The notes beneath the pieces are model-generated. The model was not told where the DNA came from, made no database searches, and saw only the letters and a program-made list of their open reading frames with translations. DNA of 64,000 nt from Cellulosilyticum lentocellum DSM 5427 (GTDB lineage Bacteria > Bacillota > Clostridia > Lachnospirales > Cellulosilyticaceae): assembly GCF_000178835.2 (NCBI RefSeq), contig NC_015275.1, positions 2,625,001-2,689,000 of the forward strand, given 5' to 3'. Shown one piece after another: positions 33,177 to 42,368 of this stretch. The stretch's first letter is position 1. Each line of letters starts with the position of its first letter. The translations under genes were made by a program, and so were the position numbers.

Positions 33177-34336
33177 AGTTCAGTCACCTTCTTTCTACTA
33201 TATTCCCTAGCCCATTCATCACACCCTAGTATATCTTCTAAGGTTGGCCTATTTATACATATGTGCTTTTCCATCACCATATGTATAATTTTAGGAATAT
33301 CTAAAAATCTTATCTGCTTATTTAAAAAACTAGCCACTACCACCTCATTAGCTGCATTTAAAACAGCTGGCATCGTTCCTCCTATTTCTAATGCATCATA
33401 CGCAAATTGCAAACAAGGGAATAAATTTTTCTTAGGTGCCTCAAAGCTTAATGTTCCAATACTGGCGAAATCCAGTGACTTAATATAGGATGCATCAGTA
33501 CGCTCTGGATAATACAATGCATAAGCGATAGGATGCCTCATATCAGGCTGTCCTAGTTGTGCAATTGTAGAACCATCAACATATTCTACCATAGAATGAA
33601 TAATACTTTCTTTGTGTACAATAACATCAATTTGACTTGGCTCTACATCAAATAAGTATTTTGCTTCTATCACCTCTAGCCCCTTATTCATTAAAGATGC
33701 TGAATCAATGGTAATTTTACTCCCCATCGCCCAATTAGGGTGTTTAAGTGCCGCTTCTACTGTCACTTGCTCTAACTGCTCTTTTGTATAAGTCCTAAAG
33801 GGCCCTCCAGACGCTGTTAGAATTAATTTTGATACACTCTTATGCTCATTACCTCTAAGGGCCTGAAATATAGCAGAGTGCTCACTATCTACTGGTAAAA
33901 TGCCTACTTTATTTTCTTTAGCTGAACGCATCACCAATTCTCCTGCAGTAACCAGCGTTTCCTTATTAGCTAAAGCAATTGTTTTGCCTGCCTTAATGGC
34001 TGCTAAAGTGGGGAGTAACCCAATCATTCCTACCACAGCTGTAACAATCATATCTGCAGATTCTAAAGTGGCTAATGTTACTAACCCTTCCTCTCCACTT
34101 ATAACTTCTGTATGAATCTGCTTTACTTTTAAGCGCTCTTCTAATAAAGTGGCCTTTTCCGGAAGCATTACACATACTACTTGCGGTTTAAAGGCAATAA
34201 TTTGCTCTTCAAGTAAGTCTATATTACTATAAGCTGCTAAACCCGCTACTTGTATATCCTTATTTCTTCCTACTACATCTAAGGTTTGTGTTCCAATAGA
34301 CCCTGTAGAGCCTAAAATAACTATTTTCTTTTGCAT
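33173..34336 (-). CDS. dxr: 1-deoxy-D-xylulose 5-phosphate reductoisomerase
   Basis: 387 residues, standard length. NADPH-binding start VILGSTGSIGTQTL, substrate/metal block ILPVDSEHSAIFQAL, and LTASGGPFRTYTKEQL; C-terminal helical domain. It catalyses the first committed MEP pathway step from DXP to MEP. It lies ten bases after cdsA. Confidence 0.97.
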   Translation of the reverse strand: MQKKIVILGSTGSIGTQTLDVVGRNKDIQVAGLAAYSNIDLLEEQIIAFKPQVVCVMLPEKATLLEERLKVKQIHTEVISGEEGLVTLATLESADMIVTAVVGMIGLLPTLAAIKAGKTIALANKETLVTAGELVMRSAKENKVGILPVDSEHSAIFQALRGNEHKSVSKLILTASGGPFRTYTKEQLEQVTVEAALKHPNWAMGSKITIDSASLMNKGLEVIEAKYLFDVEPSQIDVIVHKESIIHSMVEYVDGSTIAQLGQPDMRHPIAYALYYPERTDASYIKSLDFASIGTLSFEAPKKNLFPCLQFAYDALEIGGTMPAVLNAANEVVVASFLNKQIRFLDIPKIIHMVMEKHICINRPTLEDILGCDEWAREYSRKKVTEL

Positions 34337-34345
34337 TTTTTACTC

Positions 34346-35155
34346 CTATCTCATGATGTTTTCAGCAACTAATACCGCTGTATAAATAGCAGGTGCCACA
34401 AATAACAAGCTATCGAATCGATCTAGTATACCACCATGTCCTGGCAAGAGATATCCAAAATCCTTCTCTTTAAAATAACGCTTAATGGCAGATGCAGCTA
34501 AATCACCTATTTGAGATAATATCGCACTTAAGATCACCGCTATTACTACTAAAACCATATATCCTCTTAGCTCTGCTGAACTATATGAAGTATAAATCAT
34601 TGTATAAATATACCCTATAACACCGGCTCCTAATACCCCTCCTATACTACCTTCTATCGTTTTTTTAGGACTTAACTGAGGCGCTAATTTATGTTTGCCG
34701 ATTGTAATGCCTGTAAAATAGGCACATGTATCAGATCCCCATGAGCTAATAGGAATAAGCCAAACCCAAAACATGCCATACTCTATATCTCGAATTAAGG
34801 CAATAAAGCTAAATAATAAACTCGTATAAAGTACTGGAAAAAGAGTGAGTGCTACATCTATTATAGAATACTTAGGATATTTTATAACCATTACTGTTAG
34901 AAGCAATACAACTATCAAACCTATAAAAATAAGAAAGTAATTTTGTACCCACTCAAAAAAAAGATAGTACATACCAATTACACTATATCCTAACCACTTA
35001 ATAGGCTTATAGTTCTCTCTCATTACATGGTACATCTCATATAAAGCAATACCACTTACGACTAGCATTGCTACCTTTAACCATGTACCACCTAGTAATA
35101 ATACAATTATAACAAGGGGAATTCCTAAAACAGCTGTGATAATTCTTGTAAGCAC
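34346..35155 (-). CDS. cdsA: Phosphatidate cytidylyltransferase
   Basis: 269 residues with about seven to eight membrane segments. The signature is near the C-terminus: SPKKTIEGSIGGVLGA then QIGDLAASAIKRYFKEKDFG and LPGHGGILDRFDSLLF. It makes CDP-diacylglycerol from phosphatidic acid and CTP for phospholipid synthesis. It lies between uppS and dxr, the common Bacillota order. Confidence 0.96.
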   Translation of the reverse strand: MLTRIITAVLGIPLVIIVLLLGGTWLKVAMLVVSGIALYEMYHVMRENYKPIKWLGYSVIGMYYLFFEWVQNYFLIFIGLIVVLLLTVMVIKYPKYSIIDVALTLFPVLYTSLLFSFIALIRDIEYGMFWVWLIPISSWGSDTCAYFTGITIGKHKLAPQLSPKKTIEGSIGGVLGAGVIGYIYTMIYTSYSSAELRGYMVLVVIAVILSAILSQIGDLAASAIKRYFKEKDFGYLLPGHGGILDRFDSLLFVAPAIYTAVLVAENIMR

Positions 35156-35166
35156 GTCACTTCCTC

Positions 35167-35883
35167 CTATTCGCTTTTTCCAAATCTTCTTTGTCTTTCA
35201 TTAAAAGCATCTATAGCCTTATCTAGTTCCTTTGTATTAAAATCGGGCCATAAGCATGATGCAAAATAAAATTCAGTATAGCTTAATTGCCATGGCAAAA
35301 AATTACTTGTTCTCATTTCACCACTAGTTCGAATCAATAAATCTGGTTCTGGCATTCCTTTTGTATCTAGATAATCTTCAAAGCAAACTTCATTAATGTC
35401 AGCTATATCTAATTTATTCTGCTTCACTTGTTCTGCTATTTTCTTACAAGCTCTTACAATTTCATCTCTTCCACCATAGTTAAAAGCCATATTAAAACAA
35501 ATGCCCGTTTTATCCTTTGTCATTTCTTCTAACTGAATCACTTTTTCTTTAATACGCTTAGGAATAACCGTTGCTTCTAAATCCCCTATAGCTCTAAAAC
35601 GATTCATATCTCCACTTGCTTTCTTAATATGATTGTCTAAGTATCTTTCAAACAAGTTCATTAGTCCAGCAACTTCTTCCTCAGGTCTCTTCCAATTTTC
35701 AGTTGAAAACGCATAGACTGTTAAGTATTTGACACCTATCTTCTCAGCATGTTTAATAATACTTTCTAATGTCTTCGTCCCTCTTCTATGTCCTTCATTT
35801 CTTGGCAAACCTCTTTCTTTAGCCCATCTACCATTACCATCCATAATAACTGCAATATGCTCAGGTATTTTTCTATTTGACAT
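35167..35883 (-). CDS. uppS: Undecaprenyl diphosphate synthase / isoprenyl transferase
   Basis: 238 residues. Cis-prenyltransferase motifs: AVIMDGNGRWAKERGLPRNEGHRRG (split after RWAKERG), AFSTENW, and RTSGEMRTSNFLPWQLSYTEFYF (Arg-rich diphosphate binding, with the WQ and YTE blocks). It makes the C55 lipid carrier for peptidoglycan. A terminator-like hairpin (35903-35928) lies just upstream. Confidence 0.96.
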   Translation of the reverse strand: MSNRKIPEHIAVIMDGNGRWAKERGLPRNEGHRRGTKTLESIIKHAEKIGVKYLTVYAFSTENWKRPEEEVAGLMNLFERYLDNHIKKASGDMNRFRAIGDLEATVIPKRIKEKVIQLEEMTKDKTGICFNMAFNYGGRDEIVRACKKIAEQVKQNKLDIADINEVCFEDYLDTKGMPEPDLLIRTSGEMRTSNFLPWQLSYTEFYFASCLWPDFNTKELDKAIDAFNERQRRFGKSE

Positions 35884-35902
35884 GCCTGATTCCTCCTATA
35901 CT

Positions 35903-35928
35903 AAAAAGCTCCTCTTATCAAGAGGAGC
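35903..35928 (-). terminator. Terminator between frr and uppS
   Basis: 9-bp perfect stem (35908-35916 with 35920-35928), 3-nt loop, then five T on the minus strand. It may only partly stop the rpsB-frr transcript, since no strong separate promoter was identified before uppS. Confidence 0.82.
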
Positions 35929-35965
35929 AATTCTTATTAGCATTCATTTGGGTGTTTAATAGGCC

Positions 35966-36520
35966 CTATACAGATAAAATTTCTTTACTCTTCTTATCCA
36001 CTAATGCATCAATTTCACCAACAAATTTATCTGTTAATTTTTGTACTTCTTTTTCTGCTACTTCCACTTCATCTTTTGTCATTTCATTAGCTTTTTCCAT
36101 CTTTTTAAAGGTTTCAAGTGCATCACGTCTGATGTTCCTAATGGCAATTTTAGAGTTTTCGCCTTTTTTCTTAATATCCTTAGTTAAATCCTTACGACGT
36201 TCTTCTGTAAGTTCTGGAAATACAAGACGAATAACTTTTCCATCATTAGTAGGATTGATACCTAAATCTGACTCATTAATAGCTTTTTCAATTGCTTTTA
36301 ATAAAGTACCTTCCCAAGGTTGAATTTGTAAAACACGAGCTTCAGGTACTGTAATATTTCCTACTTGCTGTACTGGTGTAGCAACACCGTAATAATCTAC
36401 AGTAAGGCGATCTAATACGTGTGGATTAGCTCTACCTGCACGAATAGTTGCTAATTCATCAGCAAATGCACCTAGTGATTTATTCATTTTTTCTTGACAT
36501 TTGTTTAACTCTTGCTTCAT
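35966..36520 (-). CDS. frr: Ribosome recycling factor
   Basis: 184 residues, standard size, fully recognisable: LATIRAGRANPHVLDRLTVDYYGVATPVQQVGNITVPEAR (split after RAGRANP), FPELTEERRKDLTKDIKK and EKEVQKLTDKFVGEIDALVDKKSKEIL. With EF-G it splits post-termination ribosomes. It follows pyrH by about 20 bases. Confidence 0.97.
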   Translation of the reverse strand: MKQELNKCQEKMNKSLGAFADELATIRAGRANPHVLDRLTVDYYGVATPVQQVGNITVPEARVLQIQPWEGTLLKAIEKAINESDLGINPTNDGKVIRLVFPELTEERRKDLTKDIKKKGENSKIAIRNIRRDALETFKKMEKANEMTKDEVEVAEKEVQKLTDKFVGEIDALVDKKSKEILSV

Positions 36521-36539
36521 TAAATATCCTCCTTATAAT

Positions 36540-37247
36540 CTACCCTTCTATATAAATGGTTGTACCCATTTTATCTCCATTAGCTACTTTAACAATACTT
36601 TGCTCCGCACCTAAATCAAAAACAACAATAGGTAACTTTTGTTCAATGCATAAAGCGGCTGCAGTTGTATCAATTGCTTTTAAGTCTCGCTTTAACATTT
36701 CTTGACATGAAAGACGATCATATTTCTTAGCATTCGGATTTGTCTTAGGATCACTATCATAAACACCATCAATATTTTTAGCAAATAATAATGTATCTAC
36801 TTCAATCTCACAACCTCTTAAAGCAGCACCTGTATCAGTTGAAAAGAATGGATGGCCTGTTCCACCTGCAAAGAAAACAATTTTACCTGCTTCTAAATCC
36901 GAAATGGCTTGATCCTTAGAAAATAATTCTGTCATACTACCTATCACAAATGGTGTTTGTACACTAGCTTTTAATCCTTGGCTACGACACACATCTGCCA
37001 CATAAATAGCATTCATCACTGTTGCTAACATTCCTATTTGATCAGCTTTAGTGCGATCCATATCTCCTGAAGTTCGTCCTCTCCAGAAGTTTCCTCCACC
37101 AATAACAACAGCTACCTCTATACCATTGCTAATAAGTACTCCAAGTTGTTTAACAACTCCTGCAATGATTTCATGATCAAAGCCTCTTCCTTGTTCTCCA
37201 GCTAAGGCTTCACCACTTAATTTTACTAAGACACGTTTATATTTCAT
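36540..37247 (-). CDS. pyrH: UMP kinase
   Basis: About 235 residues from MKYKRVLVKLSGEALAGEQG. AGGAGG is eight bases before this ATG, whereas the ATG two codons earlier is too close. Amino-acid-kinase family with VVIGGGNFWRG, ATVMNAIYVAD and FFAGGTGHPFFSTDTGAALRG (split after GTGHPFF). It phosphorylates UMP to UDP. It follows tsf behind a terminator. Confidence 0.96.
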   Translation of the reverse strand: MKYKRVLVKLSGEALAGEQGRGFDHEIIAGVVKQLGVLISNGIEVAVVIGGGNFWRGRTSGDMDRTKADQIGMLATVMNAIYVADVCRSQGLKASVQTPFVIGSMTELFSKDQAISDLEAGKIVFFAGGTGHPFFSTDTGAALRGCEIEVDTLLFAKNIDGVYDSDPKTNPNAKKYDRLSCQEMLKRDLKAIDTTAAALCIEQKLPIVVFDLGAEQSIVKVANGDKMGTTIYIEG

Positions 37248-37324
37248 CGTCATTTCCTCCTGCTACCACTACTCTATCATAAATAGTTATTTATTTCTAG
37301 ATGTATTTTTAACTTTATGCCCAT

Positions 37325-37348
37325 AAAAAAGGGGCACTCTTGTGCCCC
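37325..37348 (-). terminator. Terminator after tsf
   Basis: 7-bp GC-rich stem (37331-37337 with 37342-37348), 4-nt loop, six T after it on the minus strand; nine bases past the tsf stop. Confidence 0.9.
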
Positions 37349-37356
37349 CATTTTTA

Positions 37357-38265
37357 TTAACCTTGAATTTGTTTTGCAACTTCTTCAGCAAAGTTCTCTT
37401 CTTTTTTCTCGATTCCTTCACCAGTTTCAAAACGAACAAATGTTTTTACTGCATCTGCACTACCAAGTTCAGCTGCAACATATTTACCAACTGTGAAGTC
37501 TGGGTCTTTAACATATTCTTGTTCAAGTAAGCAGATTTCTTTAAGTTGTTTATTAAGTCTACCAATAACCATTTTTTCAATGATATTTTCTGATTTCCCT
37601 GGATTTTCATTAAGTGCTTGATGCATTAAAATTTCTTTTTCATGAGCTTTCTTTTCTTCTGATACTTGATCAACAGAAACAAACTCTGGATTAACAGCAG
37701 CAACTTGCATTGCTACGTTTCTTGCTACTTCATGAGCTTTTTCACCTTCAGCCGCTACTTCAACTACTACTACGATTTTACCACCACCATGTGTATATGC
37801 AGCAAGTGTACCATCTGTAGAAATTTTTTGGAAACGACGAATTGTTAAGTTTTCACCGATTGTAGCAACTTTTTCTGTTAATACATCACCAACAGTTTTA
37901 GATGCATCTGATGGCCAAGCAAGAGCTTTTAATGCTTCAACATCTGCAACATCGTTATTTAAAACAATTTGTGCTACTTCGTTAACAAATGATACGAATT
38001 GATCATTTTTAGCAACGAAGTCTGTTTCAGAGTTAACTTCTACGATAGCAGCTGTTTTACCATCTGCAGAAATCGCTTCTTTTACAAGACCTTCTGCAGC
38101 AATACGGTCAGCTTTTTTAGCAGCTTTAGCTAAACCATTTTCACGTAAGTATTCGATAGCTTTTTCCATGTCACCGTTTACTTCGTTTAATGCTTTTTTG
38201 CAGTCCATCATACCTGCTTGTGTTCTTTCACGTAATTCTTTTACCATAGCAGCTGTAATTGCCAT
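37357..38265 (-). CDS. tsf: Elongation factor Ts
   Basis: About 302 residues from MAITAAMVKELRERTQAGMM. The ATG at 38263-38265 follows GGAGGG by seven bases; the longer frame would begin with a TTG that is part of that site. N-terminal UBA-like domain (LRERTQAGMMDCKKALNE), then EANSETDFVAKN-type core, here VEVNSETDFVAKNDQFV. It recharges EF-Tu with GTP. Directly after rpsB. Confidence 0.97.
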   Translation of the reverse strand: MAITAAMVKELRERTQAGMMDCKKALNEVNGDMEKAIEYLRENGLAKAAKKADRIAAEGLVKEAISADGKTAAIVEVNSETDFVAKNDQFVSFVNEVAQIVLNNDVADVEALKALAWPSDASKTVGDVLTEKVATIGENLTIRRFQKISTDGTLAAYTHGGGKIVVVVEVAAEGEKAHEVARNVAMQVAAVNPEFVSVDQVSEEKKAHEKEILMHQALNENPGKSENIIEKMVIGRLNKQLKEICLLEQEYVKDPDFTVGKYVAAELGSADAVKTFVRFETGEGIEKKEENFAEEVAKQIQG

Positions 38266-38289
38266 TTTTGTTCCCTCCAAATTATATAA

Positions 38290-39033
38290 TTATTCAGCGA
38301 TTACTTCTTCAGTAGCTTCTACTACTGCTTCTGTAGATGCTTCAAAAATTTCACCTTGGTTTGCTTCAATAATAGCATCAGCCATTTTAGCAACGATTAA
38401 TTTTACGGCACGAATAGCATCATCATTACCTGGAATTACGTAGTCTACTTCTTCTGGATCACAGTTTGTATCTACGATAGCTACTACTGGAATCCCTAAA
38501 ATATGAGCTTCTTGAATAGCAATTCTTTCTTTGCGTGGATCAACTACGAACATAAGGCTTGGAAGTTCTTTCATTTCTTTGATACCACCAAGATTTTTTT
38601 CAAGTTTATCCATTTCTTTACGAAGTTCAATTACTTCTTTTTTAGGAAGTACTTCGAATGTACCGTCTTGTTCCATTGTCTCTAATTGTTTAAGTCTAGC
38701 AACACGGCTTTTAATTGTAGAGAAGTTTGTAAGCATACCACCTAACCATCTATTGTTTACGTAGTACATACCACTTCTTTCAGCTTCAGATTTAATTGAT
38801 TCTTGAGCTTGTTTTTTAGTTCCTACGAATAATACCTTACCGCCTTCAGCTGCAGCTTCACGAATAACATTGTATGCTTCGTCAACTTTTTTAGCTGTTT
38901 TTTGTAAGTCGATAATGTAGATACCATTTCTTTCTGTGAAGATGTATTCTTTCATTTTTGGATTCCATCTTCTTGTTTGGTGACCAAAATGTACACCTGC
39001 TTCTAATAATTGTTTCATTGAAATTACACTCAT
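38290..39033 (-). CDS. rpsB: 30S ribosomal protein S2
   Basis: 247 residues, standard. Typical start [32 protein letters not shown] (split after FGHQTRRW) and [26 protein letters not shown] (split after DPEEVDY). A C-terminal acidic tail of about 25 residues is poorly conserved in the family. It has a strong promoter, a hairpin leader and an AGGAGG site. Confidence 0.98.
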   Translation of the reverse strand: MSVISMKQLLEAGVHFGHQTRRWNPKMKEYIFTERNGIYIIDLQKTAKKVDEAYNVIREAAAEGGKVLFVGTKKQAQESIKSEAERSGMYYVNNRWLGGMLTNFSTIKSRVARLKQLETMEQDGTFEVLPKKEVIELRKEMDKLEKNLGGIKEMKELPSLMFVVDPRKERIAIQEAHILGIPVVAIVDTNCDPEEVDYVIPGNDDAIRAVKLIVAKMADAIIEANQGEIFEASTEAVVEATEEVIAE

Positions 39034-39071
39034 TGTAATACCTCCTGGTTTTTTCCTCCGTACATATTAAA

Positions 39072-39103
39072 TACTTGTGGACTATATTAGCACCCCACAA
39101 GTA
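39072..39103 (-). promoter_or_regulatory. Hairpin in the rpsB leader
   Basis: 9-bp perfect stem (39072-39080 with 39095-39103) and a 14-nt loop with the sequence ggtgctaatatagt on the minus strand. It lies about 40 bases before the S2 start, with no T run after it, so it looks like a control or protein-binding element, possibly for S2 feedback. Confidence 0.55.
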
Positions 39104-39131
39104 CATCTATATACGTGCGTTTTTCTGAATG

Positions 39132-39160
39132 ATTATATCATACTTGTACAACAAGTTCAA
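39132..39160 (-). promoter_or_regulatory. rpsB-tsf promoter
   Basis: Minus strand: TTGAAC (39155-39160), 17-bp spacer, perfect TATAAT (39132-39137). About 20 bases past the stop of the preceding gene. Confidence 0.82.
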
Positions 39161-39180
39161 TCGTTTTATAAACATTTTAT

Positions 39181-39684
39181 TTAGTTATTTAGAAGTATTG
39201 ATAAAATTTCCTCATAAGTTACTATTTTAGGGAAAGTTATCTTCCCATGCTTTAACTTTGTCGTCTTTTTATTTTGTTTAAGAAAATCAATGAAAGCTTT
39301 TGAATCATCTATAATTCCCGCATCTTCTAAAATACCTGCAATTTGTGTTGCATTAGACATAGACGGAATATATATTTCTATTTCTTCGGGTATTTCTTCA
39401 GGTATTTGTGCATTCACTTCTAATCTATCTTTTTCCGACGAATCTTGATTTGATACTTGAATTTCATCTTCATATTTTTCTGTTTTATATTCTTCTACTT
39501 TTTCATTGTCTGGTTTTATTTCCTCATCTTGATTATTTGTTTCTATTGGCTCTAACTCCTCTGTACTACTCACACTTATTTTGTATTCTTGAACATTTAA
39601 GGTGCAAATAGTTCCCACAATGCCAGATAAAATGATGCCACAACCAAATCCTAATAACCAATATGTTATTTTTATTTGTTTCAT
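39181..39684 (-). CDS. Membrane-anchored protein with MltG-like LysM-type domain only
   Basis: 167 residues. One N-terminal membrane segment (about 7-29), an acidic Glu/Lys/Asn linker (about 40-100), and a C-terminal domain PSMSNATQIAGILEDAGIIDDSKAFIDFLKQ (split after ILEDAGIID) that resembles the small LysM-like domain preceding the catalytic part of endolytic transglycosylase MltG. The catalytic domain itself is absent, so it is probably a peptidoglycan-binding or regulatory protein. It lies at the 3' end of the fla/che operon, four bases after the DUF6115 gene. Confidence 0.72.
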   Translation of the reverse strand: MKQIKITYWLLGFGCGIILSGIVGTICTLNVQEYKISVSSTEELEPIETNNQDEEIKPDNEKVEEYKTEKYEDEIQVSNQDSSEKDRLEVNAQIPEEIPEEIEIYIPSMSNATQIAGILEDAGIIDDSKAFIDFLKQNKKTTKLKHGKITFPKIVTYEEILSILLNN

Positions 39685-39688
39685 ATGT

Positions 39689-40129
39689 TTATCTCATATT
39701 ATAAAGTGAAAGAATAAGTTTCACTTCTCCTACACCTTTCTTCAGATTTTTGGCAATCATTTCTATACTTTCACCATTCTCATAGTGTTTAACAATCTCA
39801 TCATAAAGTTTTTCATTTGTCATCTGCCGTTTCTGGTGTTCTTTAGTAGATTGTTGCAGGTGGTCTGCCTCTAAATCTGTTTGTTTTCTTAAAATATTAA
39901 CTAATAAGTCACGAAATCCTTGATTCTTCTTCTCTTCTTCTTCTAGAAAATAGCTAAATAATTCTTCCAAATCATTAGTTTGTTGTCCTTGTTCTTTATT
40001 CAAAGTAACATAGTGATTATCTGATTCTTGATGATTGGCTAAACGAATCACACTAATAATAATAAAAACGACCCCCACAACAATCCACAACAAACATATA
40101 ATAGGCATTGTATCTATTGTTATACTCAT
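39689..40129 (-). CDS. DUF6115/SwrB-like membrane protein of the flagellar operon
   Basis: 146 residues. One N-terminal membrane segment (about 9-30), a charged coiled-coil-like middle, and a C-terminal helix-turn-helix-like segment YDEIVKHYENGESIEMIAKNLKKGVGEVKLILSL (split after ENGESIEMI) typical of DUF6115 proteins. In Bacillus the SwrB protein at the same place after sigD promotes assembly of the flagellar export apparatus. The same role here is inferred from position and shape. Confidence 0.75.
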   Translation of the reverse strand: MSITIDTMPIICLLWIVVGVVFIIISVIRLANHQESDNHYVTLNKEQGQQTNDLEELFSYFLEEEEKKNQGFRDLLVNILRKQTDLEADHLQQSTKEHQKRQMTNEKLYDEIVKHYENGESIEMIAKNLKKGVGEVKLILSLYNMR

Positions 40130-40140
40130 TTTTTCTCCTT

Positions 40141-40446
40141 TTAAATTCTGGCATCAAAATGTGTTGTTTGCTCTTTTATCGCTTCTTTATTTTCCTTCTT
40201 TTTACTCTTATTACTTCTTTTTTCCTCTTCATTATGCTGTCCTTTTTTCTTTTTATTGAGTTCATTATCTATTTTTTCATCATGCTGAACTTCCTTAACA
40301 ACTTCTCTTTTCTCCTTAGTTTCTTTCTGCAGAAGATGTGCAAACTGCATCTGTTGCATTTCTTCTCCTTGCCTATGAGCTTGTTGCCTGTTTGAAATTT
40401 CTTGAGATTGCTGATAAATAGTTTGTGTATCTATAGGACGCAGCAT
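40141..40446 (-). CDS. Small charged hypothetical protein downstream of sigD
   Basis: 101 residues, extremely rich in Lys, Glu, Gln and Asn, with no hydrophobic segment and probably largely disordered. The conserved-looking ends are LRPIDTQTIYQQSQEISNRQQ and FDARI. A short protein of this kind often follows sigD in clostridial flagellar operons, but I know of no function. It lies 25 bases after sigD and 11 before the DUF6115 gene. Confidence 0.75.
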   Translation of the reverse strand: MLRPIDTQTIYQQSQEISNRQQAHRQGEEMQQMQFAHLLQKETKEKREVVKEVQHDEKIDNELNKKKKGQHNEEEKRSNKSKKKENKEAIKEQTTHFDARI

Positions 40447-40471
40447 AGTTTCACTCCTTATATCTGCTATT

Positions 40472-41221
40472 TTATAAAGGTACTACAAAATGGTGTTTTT
40501 GCATATACGCTCGTAATCTAGAAACTGCTTTCGTATGTAATTGAGACACTCTAGACTCTGATACTTCTAGTACATGGCTAATTTCCTTTAATGTTAACTC
40601 TTCATAATAGTACAAGAATATAACCTTTTTTTCTCTTTCTGGTAAGCTATCAATAAACTCAGCCAACATTTCTTTTACTTCAGTATCCTCAATGTAATTC
40701 TCTGGAATAGGTGCACTAGGATCCTTAACAGATTCAAATTGATACATATATTCATCTATAGATATTAAGCTAGAAATATTCACCTCTTTTAAAAGTTCAT
40801 TATATTCCTCGATGCTAATTTCTAAAAAGTCAGCCACCTCTTCATCCAATGGTTGCCTTCCTAATCTTCCTTCTAGCTCAATATACGCTTTATCAATATC
40901 TTTTTGTTTTTTCCTAAGTGTCCTTGGTACCCAGTCTAATTTCCTTATAGCATCTAATATAGCTCCTCTAATTCTTAGAGAAGCATATGTTTCAAATTTA
41001 ACATTTTTCCCTGGATCAAACTTATCCACAGCATCAATCAGGCCTAGTACACCATAACCAACAAGATCATCGCTATCTACATATTGATTAAGATATATGC
41101 CTAATCTTCCAGCAACTAACTTAACAAGATAGACATAATGTTCTATCAAACTACTTTTAAGTGCTGTATCTCTTGTACCTACATATTCTGCCCAGACAGC
41201 ATTCATATCCTTTTTTTCCAT
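40472..41221 (-). CDS. sigD: Flagellar sigma factor FliA/SigD
   Basis: About 249 residues from MEKKDMNAVWAEYVGTRDTALK. The ATG at 41219-41221 is preceded by GGGGG; the open frame extends to 41281 inside cheD with a non-conserved start. Sigma-28 type: region 2 VGYGVLGLIDAVDKFDPGKNVKFETYASLRIRG (split after DAVDKF), region 3, region 4 ERKKVIFLYYYEELTLKEI-like and the HTH SESRVSQLHTKAVSRL. It directs RNA polymerase to late flagellar and chemotaxis genes. Confidence 0.93.
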   Translation of the reverse strand: MEKKDMNAVWAEYVGTRDTALKSSLIEHYVYLVKLVAGRLGIYLNQYVDSDDLVGYGVLGLIDAVDKFDPGKNVKFETYASLRIRGAILDAIRKLDWVPRTLRKKQKDIDKAYIELEGRLGRQPLDEEVADFLEISIEEYNELLKEVNISSLISIDEYMYQFESVKDPSAPIPENYIEDTEVKEMLAEFIDSLPEREKKVIFLYYYEELTLKEISHVLEVSESRVSQLHTKAVSRLRAYMQKHHFVVPL

Positions 41222-41243
41222 GCAAGAACCCCCATTATTACTC

Positions 41244-41738
41244 CTATATTTCTTTGATGCCATGACCAATTGTCTTAACACGAAAGATTCCTGTACTTGT
41301 ATAAAGTTCTACTGTTCTTCCATAATTGCTCCCTGTATCTTGGCTTAAAATTGGAATATTATTGCTTTCTAATATTTGTATGACGGCATTGACATTACGT
41401 GTGCCAATACGCATCATATCATCCATATTTTTAAACTCAAACATATGAGCTCCTCCAGCAATCTTAGCAACTAACCTACTTTTTCTTGCCCCTTGCTCTA
41501 CTAATTTATTAATAAGTGCCTCAATAGCTGTATCTGCAAATTTCGCTATATTACTATTATTTTTAATCTGCGTACTATCTGGAAGCATAATATGTGCTAA
41601 GCCGCCAATTTTTATAGTTGCATCATATAATGCAATTCCTACACATGAACCTAGTCCTAATGTTGTTAATATATCCGGATCTTTACCTGTATTCAAATCC
41701 GCCATACCTACTTTTATAATATTGGCTTCGCTACTCAT
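41244..41738 (-). CDS. cheD: Chemoreceptor glutamine deamidase CheD
   Basis: 164 residues. The catalytic Cys is in TLGLGSCVGIALYD and the His in GGLAHIMLPDS; VAKIAGGAHMF and NYGRTVELYTSTGIFRVK complete the family pattern. It deamidates receptor Gln residues and binds CheC. It overlaps cheC by four bases. Confidence 0.96.
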   Translation of the reverse strand: MSSEANIIKVGMADLNTGKDPDILTTLGLGSCVGIALYDATIKIGGLAHIMLPDSTQIKNNSNIAKFADTAIEALINKLVEQGARKSRLVAKIAGGAHMFEFKNMDDMMRIGTRNVNAVIQILESNNIPILSQDTGSNYGRTVELYTSTGIFRVKTIGHGIKEI

Positions 41739-42358
41739 ATGTACACACCTAATGCATCTATGACTTTATTGTAAGCTTCATTATCAATGATAAGTATATA
41801 TGTACCACTTAATATACCATTAACATCTCTAAAGGCAGTTTCAATAAATAACATGGTATTATCATTTCTAACAAATTCAATAGCAGGGTAACTTAATATA
41901 GCCCCTGCCATATCAATAGACATTTGAGGTATAGATACATCTAACTCTAATCCTGTAAATGTATTAAGGGCACTAAGATAAGAACCTGCTAAAATATTAC
42001 CAGTTTCACATAATACCGAATGTCCTAATTCGTCTAATTCATTTAAATCCTGCATTTTTTTATCTAGCATCATATTTACTATTTTAGTAGCACTTTCAGG
42101 CTCTAATGCTAAAAGTAACATGGCATTAATGTCTCCATATACATTAATAATCATCCCAGCAATGACCTCTTCTGCATCACCTAAGACATCTGCTAGCTCC
42201 TGAATATTTTCTATTCTTACTCTAGCGACATTCATATCTAATGTACAACCAATAAGCTGTCCTAAAGATGTCATAGCATTGCCTGAAGCAATATTTCCCG
42301 CTTCACGTAGCATATCCATCTCTTCGCTTGTAATATCTTGATAATTGCGAGTCCCCAA
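41735..42358 (-). CDS. cheC: CheY-P phosphatase CheC
   Basis: 207 residues from a TTG start (42356-42358) with AGGAGG six bases before it, so the unusual codon is well supported. Two CheC active-site helices are seen: LREAGNIASGNAMTSLG and LCETGNILAGSYLSAL, each with the Glu and Asn pair. It dephosphorylates CheY-P and works with CheD. It lies between cheW and cheD as in Bacillus and Thermotoga. Confidence 0.96.
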   Translation of the reverse strand: MGTRNYQDITSEEMDMLREAGNIASGNAMTSLGQLIGCTLDMNVARVRIENIQELADVLGDAEEVIAGMIINVYGDINAMLLLALEPESATKIVNMMLDKKMQDLNELDELGHSVLCETGNILAGSYLSALNTFTGLELDVSIPQMSIDMAGAILSYPAIEFVRNDNTMLFIETAFRDVNGILSGTYILIIDNEAYNKVIDALGVYI

Positions 42359-42368
42359 GGTAATCCTC

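Noticed and set aside
41195-41228. Nine-codon frame with a good AGGAG site just before sigD
   Set aside because: It overlaps the sigD start in another frame, ends quickly and lacks any paired regulatory structure; it is more likely that the AGGAG serves sigD weakly.
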